Shown here piece by piece: positions 37,490 to 49,662 of a stretch of 64,000 bases of DNA; within the stretch, counting starts at the first letter, position 1, and each line of letters opens with the position of its first letter. The DNA lies in the NCBI RefSeq assembly GCF_047511655.1, contig NC_133392.1, positions 97,705,042-97,769,041 on the forward strand, read 5' to 3'. The position numbers were made by a program, and so were the translations under genes. A model generated the notes under the pieces. The model had not been told where the DNA came from, searched no databases, and saw only the letters and a program-made list of their open reading frames with translations. The DNA is from Castor canadensis (taxonomy: Eukaryota > Chordata > Mammalia > Rodentia > Castoridae).

Positions 37490-38060
37490 TGCCTATCACA
37501 TGCTGTTCCAGGTACTCAGACTTCCACAGCAAGCAAACTAGTTGCCTATGGTCTATAGCAGGAAAACAGACAACAAAAGAAGCCCACAAATGTCTAAGTA
37601 CAAACTCTAACAAGTACAATAAAGGATAAAGAAGCCCACAGTGGAGATTCCGATTTTAAGCTAGATGTCAGAGAGAGCTTCCGTTAGGGAGTGAGGCTTC
37701 CCAGAAAGAGGGCATTCCCATCAGAGGACTTCACGGGAAGAAAGAACACAAGGACAATGAATTGATAGAAATCGTTGAAAGTGTGATGCAGCTCTCCACA
37801 AGAAAAAGCCCAGAGGAAAATGGTGACAAACAAGGAAGGGTTAGGTCTTGCAGAGATTTATGGCTCAGATGAAGGATTTTTCTATTTATTCTCATGGTAC
37901 TTGGGATGGGGGATGGGTTGGCAATAGTGGAAGGGAGATGGATGATCAGATTGTATCTTGTAAAGATCATTTTGTAGAAGTGTAGAGACTGGAATAGAGG
38001 GGAAAGAGTAATTCAGGGGAGGAGGGCAGTGGGCAGGGAATCGGAATACAAAGATACTGA
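37490..38060 (+). repeat. Ancient interspersed repeat, family unassigned
   Basis: ttaggtcttgcagagatttatggctcag...ttctatttattctcatggtacttggga, gatcagattgtatcttgtaaagatcattttgtagaag reads as the same old repeat class seen at 21190-22080. Confidence 0.45.
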
Positions 38061-38279
38061 GGTAGATCTGGGGAAAAATAGTAGAAACTTAGGTCAAGAT
38101 AGAGGTGGCAGGAATAAAGAAAAGCTAAAGAAAAATTTTAAAAAATATTTAGAAGTTAGAGATGAATATGAAGTGGGTAAGGACCAAGGAAGAGAGTGAA
38201 GGAACGAGACTTGGGTTTCTGGCCTGCAGAAGTAAATGGACACTGACTCCACTCACTAAGAGAGGAACACTAGAAAGAC

Positions 38280-38440
38280 CATGCCTCTGTGGATTTGTAC
38301 CTACTGCTTTCTCTGCCTAGAATGCCTTTCAGGGCCTTGTAAATTCATTCTTTATGCTTCTACTACGAGATGCTCCAGGCTCAGTATCTATTCTTCCTAC
38401 CTACAGTACTGAAATAAGCATTTTTCTAAGGAGTTCTAGT
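38280..38440 (+). repeat. L2-like fragment
   Basis: ctactgctttctctgcctagaatgcctttcagggcc...tgcttctactacgagatgctccaggc resembles L2 3' text. It is cut by a SINE piece at 38447-38503 (ggtggtactggggtttgaattcaggg, minus strand). Confidence 0.5.
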
Positions 38441-39078
38441 TCCATTATATTTATTTATTTTGGTGGTACTGGGGTTTGAATTCAGGGTCTCACATTTCCT
38501 TTTAGTGAAGTGATAGAAGTAGAGATCTGTGTGCTGGGATAATTTCTTTTGTACTGGTGCTGCTCCCAAGTTCTCTCAATGAACAAGGGTAGGAAGTATA
38601 TTTAGGTACACCCAAACCTTTATATTTATTTCCATAACTATATATTACAACCTATGAATTCACCATGGCAGTTCTAACTTCAATTCTAACTTTTTATACC
38701 TCCCCATTCAGACACTGAGAATCTGGCTCTAATTCAGTAGATCTCAGTAGATTCATTTGTTCAATCCCTAGCTCCACTGAGCTGCTTGTTGTCCTGCTAC
38801 AGCCTGACAATTAATTTGTAAATGAAAGGAAGAAAGAAAAGAAGGGTGGGAGAGAGGGGTGAACAAAGAAAAGGAATTATTTCTGAAAAACAATTATTTA
38901 CAACAATTGACCCAATATATAGAGAATATAGTTTCTAATATTTAAGACTGTCAGAAAAATGATTTTGTCCAATTGGTTTGACTGTCATTTAACAAGGATA
39001 AAGAAACAGTGGCCTTAACTCATGTACACACGTGCAAATAACTAAGAGGAATAAATATTATATGAAATTTGAATTTAC

Positions 39079-39177
39079 CCCTCTAGCAGCAAGCTCCATT
39101 TCAGTACTATCCCAATGATCAGTCTGCTCTAAAAAATATATCATTTCATCAAAAACGTCTTCAAACTTCTTTGGATT
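39079..39177 (-). CDS. MIGA1: MIGA1 coding exon
   Basis: 33 codons in phase 0: NPKKFEDVFDEMIYFLEQ, then TDHWDSTEMELAARG. The acceptor is ttcttctgtag and the donor ggg|gtaaat. Confidence 0.95.
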
Positions 39178-40120
39178 CTACAGAAGAAAACACATTTCAG
39201 TCCTAAACTTAACTTTATAACAAGACTCAAGCTTACAAAATAAATAAGTAATCTTCGAGTAAGTTGGTTGAATCGTCATTATTTTAGGTAACTGAATTAG
39301 AAAATATTTAAGGATTGTCAAATTATCTACTATTCATTTACTATTTTGTTGCTATTTTGCAGAAACCAAGAATCACAGTGTTAGTAAAACATCACAGCAA
39401 ACTGTTTTTCACTCAAATGTATATGTTTATGTAGGTCATTCTTAAGATGAAAATGTGGTTGTTGTAGATGCCGTGTGATGCTTCTGATGAGCTCTGCTCC
39501 TTTTGGAAGCACTCTAGTGCAAATCCCTTTATCTGTTAAGGGAAGACTGAGAGAGCAATGTAAGATTCACACTGGGAATTGCAAGGGGTTCATACTGTGT
39601 TACATTTATTTATTAGTACTTTACATTTTCAATTACTTTCCCACTTATCATTTATTTCATCATAATAACAATCCTCTGAAATATGGTAAGATAAATATAA
39701 TTCTATGATACAAATGACAGAATTGAGGTTGAAAGGGATTGGATCTGGAAACCAGGTGAGCAAATGGCTCCAGGAAGGCCTGTTTTGTGCTGTTTTTTTT
39801 TTTTCTCATCATCTGGAGAAACCTTGCTTAAAGTAAAGTAGTTCCTTAGAATCTGAATGAAGTACTTGTCATTGTTTCTCCCTCATTCAGACCCAGGAAG
39901 ATGAGTAAGACACAGATAAATTTGTAGTCCAGATTTCTGAATACACTATTCCCTGTAACCCTGTTCCTGAATAGTACCGGGGGAGTTAAGAGGAGATATT
40001 AGAAATAATAGTAATTGTGGTTATAGCAGCAGCAAATTCTGAATAATTTATAAGAAACAACTTGGTCAAGAGAGTATGGACTTTATATACACAAAAGAAC
40101 CCAAGTGGAAATCAATGCTC

Positions 40121-40566
40121 TTTGGATTATTTTTATTTGTTTATTTAGCTTTCTGATGGTACTGATATTTGAACTTGGGGCCTTGCTCTTACTAGGCAGG
40201 TGCTCTACCACTTGAGGCATGCCCCCGTCCTTTTTTGGTTTATTTTTTATATAGGGTCTTGTGTTATTTGTCCAGGGCCATCTCAGGCCATGATCCACTT
40301 GCCTATGCCTCCCATGTAGCATCGATGGAAGGCATGAGCCACCATGCATGCCCATTTTTGGGTGTGTGTGTGTGTGTGTTACTGCGGATCAAACCCAGGG
40401 CCTCATGCATGCTAGGCAACCACTAAATCACTGAGCTATATCCCCAATCTGATGCCCAGCTTTTTGAGATGGGGTTTGGTTGACTTTTTGCCTAGGCTAG
40501 CTTTGAACCACAATACTCCAGATCTCTACCTCCTGAGTAGCTGGGATTACAGGAATGAATCACCTT
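40121..40566 (-). mobile_element. Two adjacent reverse dimeric SINEs
   Basis: Copy 1 at 40121-40350 (ttgaacttggggccttgctc...gaaggcatgagccaccatgc). A (TG)n run at 40361-40378 leads into copy 2 at 40380-40566 (tgcggatcaaacccagggcctcatgc...ctgagtagctgggattacagg). Copy 2's first half is ID-like, so the two belong to different subfamilies. Confidence 0.85.
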
Positions 40567-40652
40567 GCTCAATCCTTGGGTTATTTTTAATATGTGGGCC
40601 TTTCTAACCATCTACAAAAATTTTTCCAACTATTAAAATTTTAAAGTATTTT

Positions 40653-41095
40653 AGTGAGCTGTCAGTGGTTCACACGTATAATCCTAGCTACTTAAGAAAC
40701 TGATATGGGAGGATCATGGTTCAAGACCAGGTAGGAAAAAAAAATATTAGCAAGACCCCTATCTCAATCAATAGCTGACCACAGTGATGTGTGCCTGTTA
40801 TCCCAAAGTACACAGGAGGCTAAGATTGTGAAAATCATGGTTGCAGGTTATCCTCGGCAAAAAAATTTCTTGAGACCCCCATCTCAATGGAAAAAAGCTG
40901 GGCATCATGGCACATGTCTGTCATCCCAACTAAGGTGGAAGGAGGAAAATAAGAGTATCATGATCCAGTCTGGCTTGGGAAAAAGTAAGGTCATACCTCC
41001 AAAATAACCAGAGCAAAAAGGACTGACTGGAAGTGTGGCTCAAGTGGCTTACTAAGTGCAAAGCCCTGAGTTCAAACTTAGTACTACCAAAAAAT
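40653..41095 (+). mobile_element. Multimeric SINE with three left units
   Basis: Three successive 7SL-like units start near 40656 (cagtggttcacacgtataatcc), 40773 (ccacagtgatgtgtgcctg) and 40898 (gggcatcatggcacatgtctgtc). A single right half follows (gtgtggctcaagtggcttac...gagttcaaacttagtacta). The middle units start directly after '...atctcaat' ends, as in an internal expansion. Confidence 0.8.
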
Positions 41096-41151
41096 TATTT
41101 AATCTTCAGTTAAACAAAAGCAGTAATTTAAAAAATTGTTTACAAGTTTAC

Positions 41152-41238
41152 CTTTCGTGCTTTCACAATTAAAGCTGATAAAATTTTTCTTCCGCTTTCA
41201 GCAAGGAATATTCTGTTGGCTGTTTCTGAAAGAATTAC
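41152..41238 (-). CDS. MIGA1: MIGA1 coding exon
   Basis: 29 codons in phase 0: VILSETANRIFLAESGRK, then ILSALIVKARK. The acceptor is a long T-run ending ttttttag; the donor is aag|gtaaac. Confidence 0.95.
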
Positions 41239-41638
41239 CTAAAAAAAAAAAAAAATCCCCAAACAAAGCAAAAAGAGACCTATAATGAATGTGGAGAGCC
41301 AGTTTTATAGCACATCTATACAGAAATCACCCTAACACAGTTAATGCACTGCATGTGGTACTATGTCAACAGGCAGACCACAGAAAAAAGTCCAAATTTC
41401 CTAAAATAAAAAGAGCTCTTTATAGCATTCAAGGTATAATCAGAAAAAGATTAAAGGGAGATAAATATGAATTTAAATTTTGTTTAACATAAGTGGAAAG
41501 TCTAAAATTATTTTATATAATTTTAGAAAAGCATAAAAGATATTTCATTATAAATTGACCTTATTTCTTTTTAGAAAATCAGTAATTTTAATCACAGATT
41601 CAAATTTTAAAAACCTAAAATACAAACTAATTGATAAT

Positions 41639-41766
41639 AACAAAGAAGATTTTTATTTTTTTTTCTTTTTTTGTGGCACTGGGGTTTGAACTCAGGGTCT
41701 TATGCTTGCTAGGCAGGCGCTTTTACCACTTGAGCCACTCCGCCAGCCCAACAAAGAAGATTTTTA
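41639..41766 (-). mobile_element. SINE right half with perfect 17-bp target duplication, reverse
   Basis: ggcactggggtttgaactcagggtcttatgc...gagccactccgccagccc is flanked by aacaaagaagattttta at 41639-41655 and 41750-41766. It is therefore a complete insertion of the right (ID-like) unit alone, not a broken dimer. Confidence 0.95.
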
Positions 41767-42020
41767 AGCAGCCATTTTAATACACCTATAGCATCAAAAA
41801 ATCCTGATCGACAAAGTGTGGTGGACCTGGGAAGCTGGGATAGGATGGTGACAAATGAAGACAAAGTGGTAGGAAGAAACAAACTTAGTAGAGTTCCCAT
41901 CTGCCATCAGCAACAGGGATAAGATAATAAGAGCCAGGAGCTGTCTGCATATGTGCACTGGACTCTATAGCACAGGTGGAGATGGGTGGCCAGGCAAAGT
42001 GCTTCATGTTTAAAAAGTAC

Positions 42021-42093
42021 CTGAAAAGCCTGTCGAACACAATGAAGCTTGGCAAGGAAATCACTGTCTCCTAGGCACTCCAACATTTCAGTT
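42021..42093 (-). CDS. MIGA1: MIGA1 coding exon
   Basis: 73 bases: one base finishes the Arg codon, then TEMLECLGDSDFLAKLHC and VRQAFQ. The acceptor is ttacacag and the donor cag|gtactt. Only about 250 bases separate it from the exon at 42346. Confidence 0.95.
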
Positions 42094-42345
42094 CTGTGTA
42101 ATGAACAGGGGAAACAATTGTTAAGCTTCATTCATGATCAAACCTACTACAAATCTGGACTCAAACAAGGCTTAACCGAGCGCTTAATGTAAAACACATC
42201 TTCTCCATACTGAGAACAAAACTCTTTACTTGGACCAAAAGTGATTTTTTCTTTATTCTCATAAACATAATTTAATAAATGTCACATAAACACAGCAACA
42301 GCCCCTTAAGGCTTTCCACTACCATAAGCAGAAATGGAATGGCAC

Positions 42346-42464
42346 CTCAGTACTCGGGAGTAAATTTTTCCTTCTTCAACTAAATGCATGGCTTCTTCGT
42401 AAAAAGGGCAGCGGCAAAAAGATTCCAGGCTGTAGGTATGCTGCACTTCTCTGTGGTCTGCAAG
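42346..42464 (-). CDS. MIGA1: MIGA1 coding exon
   Basis: 119 bases encode LADHREVQHTYSLESFC, then RCPFYEEAMHLVEEGKIYSR and VL, and leave two bases (AG) of a split Arg codon. The acceptor is atgttcttag and the donor ctgag|gtgcc. The preceding intron is about 11.2 kb and rich in repeats. Confidence 0.95.
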
Positions 42465-42501
42465 CTAAGAACATAGTGAATTAAAATAATTACACTGACG
42501 T

Positions 42502-42731
42502 AAGAACTATAAGGCAGGCACCAGCGGCTCATGTCTGCAATCCTAGCTACGTGGTGGGCTGAGATCAGGACATTGAAGTTTGAGGCAGGCCTGGACAAAT
42601 AGTTCTATCTCCAAAATAAGCAGAGCAAAATGGACTAGAGGTGTGGCTCAAGTAGTAGAGCACTTACTTTGCACAAAGTCCTAAGTTCAAATCCCAGTCC
42701 CACCAAAAAACAAAACAACAAAAAAGAACTA
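42502..42731 (+). mobile_element. Dimeric SINE
   Basis: ggcaccagcggctcatgtctgcaatcctagc..., linker ataagcagagcaaaatggactag, right half gtggctcaagtagtagagc. Similar aagaacta at both ends suggests the target duplication. Confidence 0.9.
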
Positions 42732-42849
42732 AGAAAGAAAATAGGATTTCCCTATTATCAAAATATACTAAATGAGATTAAACTATAAAAATCATTCATT
42801 AATATTTTATAGCCAAGAAAACCTAAATTTATTTTACTTCAAAATGCAG

Positions 42850-42903
42850 TTGTTAGTTTCAGGCCAGTCTGGGCTACACTGCAAGATCCTGTCTCAAAAA
42901 ACT
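42850..42903 (+). mobile_element. B1-like fragment
   Basis: ttcaggccagtctgggctacactgcaagatcctgtctcaaaaaac. Confidence 0.7.
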
Positions 42904-43267
42904 TGAATTGTTAAAAAGAGTAAAACTTTGTAGCAAGCTTAGTTCATTTTGAATTCAACTATTTAAATCCATAGAATGCACAAAAAACAATGTATCTATC
43001 ATCATACTTTTCACCAATAAGATGAAGAGTAAACATTAGAGAGAGGAGGATTTATATTATCCAAACAGTACTTAAAAGTACAGCCTATGAAACAAAACTT
43101 TCTACAAAGATACGGAAATAAGCTCAACTTGGCTGTCCTAAGGAACTCTGTCTCATACACAGCTTTGATAACCTTTGTAAAACTAAGATAGCCATGTTCT
43201 GTGACTCTACAAATAGTCTAACAACTAATTTCAGTCTTCTGATAGCTCATTAAAAACAACAAACACT

Positions 43268-43325
43268 ATAGAGTAGGTGCCTGCTAAACAGACGTTCTAT
43301 CATTTGAGCCACACCTCCAGCCAAA
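43268..43325 (-). mobile_element. SINE right-half fragment, reverse
   Basis: gtgcctgctaaacagacgttctatcatttgagccacacctccagcc. Confidence 0.65.
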
Positions 43326-44125
43326 AATTCACTCTTTTAAAATACAGAACCTAGTGGGTTTTTTATTTATTCACAGAGTTGTACAACCAATACTACTTTC
43401 TAATTCCAGAACACTTTGTCACCCTACCAAGAAACACCTTCTCCATTAGTAGTCACTTCCAGCTCCCCCTGTTCCTAATTTCTGAAGAAACCGCTACTTC
43501 AGACTCCCTGGAGTTTCATATTCTGGAAATTTCATAGAAATGGACTCAAACCATATGTGGACTTTTGTGTTTGGCTTCTTTCATTTAGTATAATGTCTCC
43601 AAGACTCATCTACAAAGACCAAGTTTTGTGGCTGAATAAAATTCCATTGTATCGATCTACCACATTTAGTTTCTTTGTTTCTCGCTGAGGGACATTTGGG
43701 TTGTTTCTACTTGTTGAGTATCATGAATAGGCTATGAAAATTTGTGTACGAGTTTTTGTGTAGATGTATGTTTTCAATTCTAGGAATGGAAGGCTCAGAT
43801 GCTAACCTACATTTTATTTTTTGAGGAAATGCTAGACAGTTTTGCAAAATGGCTGCTCATTTTCCAAATTTTTAGATATCCTCAATAACAACTGTAATTG
43901 CCCCTTTTCAATTTATTTATTTATTTATTTATTTTGGGTGGTACTGGGGTTTGAACTCAGGGCCTTACATTTGCCAGGCAGGCACTCTACTACTTGAGCC
44001 AGTCTGCCAGCCCTTCACCCATTTTCAAATTGAATTATTTATTATTGAGCTTTAAGAGTTCTTTATATATTCTAAATGTAAGCCCTTTGTTAGATATATA
44101 ATTCACAAATATTTTCTCCTTTTTT
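43326..44125 (+). mobile_element. L1M 3' region, forward
   Basis: tacaaccaatactactttctaattccagaacac, ggacttttgtgtttggcttctttcatttagtataatg, gggacatttgggttgtttctac and tctttatatattctaaatgtaagccctttgttagatat are old L1M 3' text. A SINE splits it at 43935-44016 and another ends it at 44122. Confidence 0.8.
43917..44016 (-). mobile_element. SINE right half, reverse, with (TTTA)n
   Basis: (ttta)n at 43917-43935, then gggtggtactggggtttgaactcagggccttac...gagccagtctgccagccc. Confidence 0.9.
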
Positions 44126-44338
44126 GGTGTGACTGGGATTTGAACTCAGGGCCTCATACTTGCTAGGCAGGCACTCTTGCTTCTGGAGCCACTCCATCAG
44201 CCCTTTTGTGATGGGTTTTTTTCAAGATAGGGTCTAGTGAACTATTTGCCCCAGGGCTGGCTTTGAACCATGCTCCCCCTGATCTCTGCTTCCTGAGTAG
44301 CTAGGATTCCAGGAGTGAGCTACTAGTGCCTGCCTGGA
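44122..44338 (-). mobile_element. Dimeric SINE, reverse
   Basis: gtgtgactgggatttgaactcagggcctcatac...gccactccatcagccc, linker gtgatgggtttttttcaagatagggtc, left half ending aggattccaggagtgagctactagtgcctg. Confidence 0.92.
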
Positions 44339-45340
44339 AATTCTTTAAATACTAACCAGTTTTAAAGTTTTTACCACCTTCAAAACAAACAGAATCCATG
44401 TACATCTATTAACAGGGGAAAATCCAAAGAAGGAAATCTGGGCTTCAATTAAACCCTTTACATAAAATAATTTATACTATTAAGAAGTGAGCAGAATGGC
44501 TGTTCCCCAGAAGGCAGTGTCACTTTGTAACCTCTTAGCCTCAGTATCCAGAGCACCAGAAAAGGAGCATTTCAAGTCAGACAGAATTTTGTATGTACCA
44601 TTTCTTTGGAACCTTCAGCCCTCAAGATCCCAACATCACAACCATCAGCTTCAGCACAGTTACTCTTAGTCCTCATTTCACAGCTCTTGGTTCTGCCTGA
44701 CATGGAAGCGGGAGAAGCCAGAGATGATCTCGTGGTAGGTGTGGTTCTCAGCATTACAGGCACTGGTGCATGCTTGGAATGTAAGCATGAAAGAGAAATG
44801 GACAGATGTGACTTTCAAGGGCCTCCTGAATCAGACTTCACCCTAAAAAACCTTGTACTACAAAGCTACAGCTTTGCTACCTTAAGTTTCCCAGCAGTGA
44901 GTAAGGTGGTTAGTTGTTTTCCATGAAATGGAAACAGATGGGTGTTTGTTAAATGAGGAAAAATGTCTTCCTGACAACAAATAATGCCTAGAAAAGTGCA
45001 GCCTATAATTTGTATCTACTACTTAGAAAGTGGGTCAAAGGTTACTTAAATTTGAGTAATATTTCAGTTTTAGAATTCTCAAAGCACAAGAAATAGAGAA
45101 GCTTTTGCCCAGAATCTAGCAAATAATCACTGTCTCCTAAACCACTGAAGAGTCTTTTCCTTCATGTTTTATTAATTTTTATCTTTCAAGTTAATATTAT
45201 ACTTAGATATCAAATAGCCAAAAATTCTAACTTTTATCTCTGGGGAAAAAAGTTTAGAAAAATATATGCAAGGTATCTAATACTGAAATGGAGAAAAATT
45301 TAATGCTTAAAAAAAAAAAAAAAAGAAAAGAAAAGAAACC

Positions 45341-45562
45341 TTTAAGCCGGGTGCCTGTAATCCTAGATACTCAGGAGGCAGAGATCAGAAGAACCGTGGT
45401 TTGAAGCCAGCTGGGGCATGTAGTTCGTGAGACACTGTCTCAAAAAAAACCCAACACACACACACACACACACAGAAGGGGCTGTTTGAGTGGGTCAAGG
45501 TGTAGGCCCTGAGTTCAATCCCAGTAATGCAAAAAAAAAAAAAAAAAAAAAAACCAAACCTT
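45341..45562 (+). mobile_element. Dimeric SINE with internal (CA)n
   Basis: gggtgcctgtaatcctagatactcaggagg..., linker aacccaa expanded into (CA)n at 45453-45474, right half gtttgagtgggtcaaggtgtaggccctgagttcaatcccagtaatgc, long A tail. The right half lacks the middle of the ID unit. Confidence 0.88.
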
Positions 45563-46005
45563 TATACTGATAATGAAATGGAGAAGAAATTTAATTAAAA
45601 AAAAAACAAACCCGTACATCAATGGTGAGAAGTACTATATTGATTTAAATCCATTATGCTTCAAAAAATAAATCAGCAAATCCAACAATAAGATTCCAGA
45701 GTCAAATCTTGATTTAATGGCCTATCCTGCTTATTGTTGGATGGATTAAAGTATTTAAATCAGTCTCCTAAAATAGGCTTTCAGCTGAGAAAATGTATTA
45801 AAGATTTGACACTAGCTAACAGAAACAATTATTTAAATCTTTACTCTTAAATTTTTAAGCAAAAAAGTCACTGAAATGTTAGTTTAAATTTTCATTTTAG
45901 AATAGGCTTTATAAGAAGAAGTTTTCAACTTTTGAAAAAGTTTCAGAAAAGATTAATAATTAACCAGAGTTAATATGCTACCTCAGAAGCCGAAGTCAGA
46001 AATAA

Positions 46006-46330
46006 TGGGCTGGGCTTGGTGGCTCATGCCTATAATCCCAGCTACTCAGAGGCAGACACTGGGAGAATCACTATTCAAGACAAACTCGGGCAAAAAGTTA
46101 GAGACCTCCCCAAAGTCAACAACCAAGCTGGGCAACTGGAGAAAGCCTGAAATCCAAACCAGTGGGAGACCCTGTAGGAAGATAGCAGAATTTACCTAGC
46201 ACAGGCAAAAAAGTGCAAGATCCTATCTGAAAAATAACTAAAGTAAAAAGGGCTGGGGTTTGGCTCAAGTGATATAGCACAAGGCTCTGAGTTTAAACCT
46301 TAGTATTGTCAAAAAAAAAAAAAAAAGGAA
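46006..46330 (+). mobile_element. Dimeric SINE with interruption
   Basis: ggcttggtggctcatgcctataatcccagc... and right half gggtttggctcaagtgatatagcac, with about 60 unrelated or expanded bases between (46120-46200). Confidence 0.8.
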
Positions 46331-47400
46331 GTCAATAATATGGCTTAATTCCAGATATGGAAACATGTAATTTATCATGAAAGGGATCACCTTTTTCTTT
46401 TTGCTAGCTCAAACTTGTTCTAAATATTTTGTTCTAAAATATTCTTTCTCAAAAGGGCACATTTCAAAAACTCATCCTTTCAAAAAGAAAAGTTAATACT
46501 ATATTAATTTATATTGAAATATCATCCTGCCTTATTAGTTATCCCCCATATTTCACAAGTATTCGAAAAATAACCATAGAAGAAATCAAACAAATCAATA
46601 ACAATAGCTACAATTTTTAAAAACCAGACAAAATAGATAAATCCCATAGATGAAGCAACCAGTGAAGGCAATGTTTTGAAATCAGATGAAGACTTAAGCA
46701 TGCTACGTATTTCTCTTGTCCTCCATGAGGTGTAAGAGGGATGCAGTCTTATCTTCCTTGACATATGATGACGTCACTGAACAAGAAGTCATATTTTTAA
46801 AGTCTTAAAGTCTTAATCATGTTACTCCAGACCAGAGTATGAATGAAATAGCTTTGAAGTTCCAAATCTATTAATAGGCTAATTTCCATTTAAATATGGA
46901 CCTCTTTTTACATGTTCACATTTTCCTTTCAAATCCACCACTTACAAGTAGGACCTACAGTTAAAGAAAGCAGTCTGTTTCCCTATTTCACTAACAGGAA
47001 AGAAATATAAAAGAAAATAAACCAACAATAGTTCCTCTTTAAATTATTGGTCCTCAATGATTCTCTCATTCATAGTCCAACACTGGACAGAGCTAACCAA
47101 TATGCTGTAACCAACAGCATATTCTGGAAATGATGGAGTGTGATTTCTAAAGAAAGGTGGTAACAGTCATCCCTTCTACCTTGCTCACTTGTGGATCATT
47201 CTCCCTAGGGTGAAGAAACCAGGTGCCATGTCGTGAAGATAATCAGTCCTACAGAAAACTTGAGAAACTTAGGTCCCCTGCTAACAGTTATACCAACTTA
47301 CCACTCATATGAGTGACTGAGTTATCCTGGGAGAGGATCCTCCAGCTCATCACACCTAACACCTCCATACTTTCATAGAAGAAAAACTTTAAATGGCAGA
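46331..47400 (-). other. MIGA1 intron, no recognised content
   Basis: Single-copy AT-rich sequence; no repeat family or exon recognised. Confidence 0.4.
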
Positions 47401-47647
47401 TGCTATGGTTTGGACATGAAGTGTCCCTTCCAAAAGCTCATGTGTTAATATGCTTGATTGTCAGCTAGTGGGCTTCGGGGAAGTGATTGCACCATGGGGG
47501 CTCTGACCTAATCAATGGATTAATCCACTGATGGAATGGATTCATAATCCATCAGTGATGGCATTACTGGAAGGTGGTAGAAACTTTTGGAGGTGGGGCC
47601 TAGTGGAGGAAGTAGGTCACTGGCAGTGTGTTCTTAAAGGCTACATA

Positions 47648-47962
47648 CTGCAGGGCGCCATTGGCTCACACCTGCTAATTCTAGCCAACTGGGAGACTGA
47701 GATCAGGAGAATCGAGGTTTGAAGCCAGCTTCAGCAAATAGTACATGAGACTCTATCTCCAAAATAACCAAAGCAGGACTGGTGGAGTGGCTCAAGTGGT
47801 TTAGTACCTGCCTAGCAAGCTTGAAGCCCTGAGTTCAAACTGCAGTACCACCAAAATAACCAGAACAAAATGGACCGGAGGTGTGGCTTAAATGGTAGAG
47901 TGCCTGCTTTGCAAGCACAAAGTCCTGTGTTCAAATTCCCATGCTGTTAAAAAAAAAAAAAG
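47648..47962 (+). mobile_element. SINE with two right halves, inside 5' LTR
   Basis: One left half (cattggctcacacctgctaattctagcc) is followed by a right half ending gcagtaccacc. The linker ataaccagaacaaaatggaccgg and a second right half (gtggcttaaatggtagagtgcc...gttcaaattccc) come next, then the A tail. It separates the two parts of the 5' LTR. Confidence 0.88.
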
Positions 47963-49662
47963 GCTATCTATTGTCCCTGACCCCTTCTTCATGTCCCTCT
48001 GCTTCCTGCTGCCACAAGGAACAGCTGCCCTCTGCTATGCCCTTCCACCATGAAGTTTCTGCCTTATCATGGGCCTAAAAGCAGTGGAGCCAGCAGACCA
48101 TGATGGAAACCTCTGAAACCATGAACCAAAATAAATCCTTCCTTCCTTAAGCTGTTTTCTCAAGTACTTTGCCACAGTGACAAAAAGTGACTAATCCAGA
48201 AAAATTGTACTGAGAGGTGGGGTCATTACTGTGATTTACCTGACCATGATTTTCAAGTCTTGGGACCTGGTTTGCAGGAGAAATTTGGAAAAGTTTGGAG
48301 AAATGAGCTAGAAAAACCTTAGAATGCTGTAAGAGGTACTTAATGAGTACTTCTGATGGGAACTCAAAAGATCAGATTGCCGGGCAAAATGTAGACAGTA
48401 AAGACAGTAAATATTGCTAGCTGCTTTTAGCGACATTTTCAGTGAGAATCAGGAGCAAAAAGCATTTGAAAAACTTAAGTTTGGCCAGAAAAGGAGCATG
48501 GTTAAAGCTGGGGCCCAGGAAGGTATGCTTGTTAAAGAGATTGTTAAAAAGAATCCAAGTATGCACCAGGACAATAGAAAAGATAACTTGAGACTATCTC
48601 CACACTGACCAGACCCTACCCATTACAAGCTCCAGGGTGTAAAATCATAAGTTCATTTGAAAAACTTTCCCGAGGGCACCCTGCTGGCACAGGGCCACCT
48701 AGGAGTTTCCTCATGATTCATTTCACTCACTCAGCCCAGGCACTCAGAAGTTGCTGCAGTCATTGTCTAAGGGGGCCCAGACACTGCTCAAGCTGGCAGT
48801 AGACCTTGGTATTATCTACCTGATGCTAGTTTTGCAGGTAAGCAGAATTTAAGAGTTACTGGGTCACAGAGACTTCAACCAAGATTTCAAAGAAAGACCT
48901 GGGAGGCCAGGCAATGTGAAGCAGAGTAAGATTTCCTGCAGGCAGTCCCTTAGAAGATGATGCATGAAGCTGTAAGAGTGAAACCCAAGAGCCGCTGGAG
49001 GTCCAGGAAACTAGAGATGCAAGGAACATGTAACATCTCCTGTAGGAAGCAAGCAGAGCCAGCCCAGAAAGAGTGGCCACGTGAGCTACAGTCACCAAGA
49101 CCACAGAGGCAAGACTGCCAAAACCTTCACATCATACTGTTATATGCCCTGGATGGACAAAAGCTGCAGGATTTAATGTTTGCCTTTCTGGGTTTGGATC
49201 TTGCTTTGGTCCAATCCTTCCTTGATAGTCTCCTATTCCTCCCTTTTGGAATGAGAAATTGACCTTGGGCCTGTCCCACCCTTTATGCTGGAAGTCTGTA
49301 ACTTGCTTTTTTAACTTTGCAGGGGGCTCACAGCTAAGAGTTTGCCTTAAGTCTCAGAGTACACTTTGGACTTGGACTCTTGGGAATTGCTGGGGCTACT
49401 GAGACTCTGGGGATGGACTACTGCACTTTTGCATTATGAGATGGCATGAGCCTGTTGGGGCCAAGGGCAAAATGTTATGATTTAGATACGAATTCCCCCA
49501 AAAAGCTGATATGTTAAAATCCCAGTTGCTAGCTGATGGACTTTTGGAAAGTGATTGTATCATAACGGCTCTGATCTCATCAATGGATTAATCAATTCCT
49601 GGGTTAAATATTTGATGATATTATTGGAAGGCAGTGGGGACTCAGACAAAGTATTTCACTGC

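Noticed and set aside
48414..49262. Frames inside the MaLR internal region (64, 82 and 101 codons)
   Set aside because: Short, overlapping on both strands and without any retroviral protein motif; MaLR internal regions are normally non-coding.
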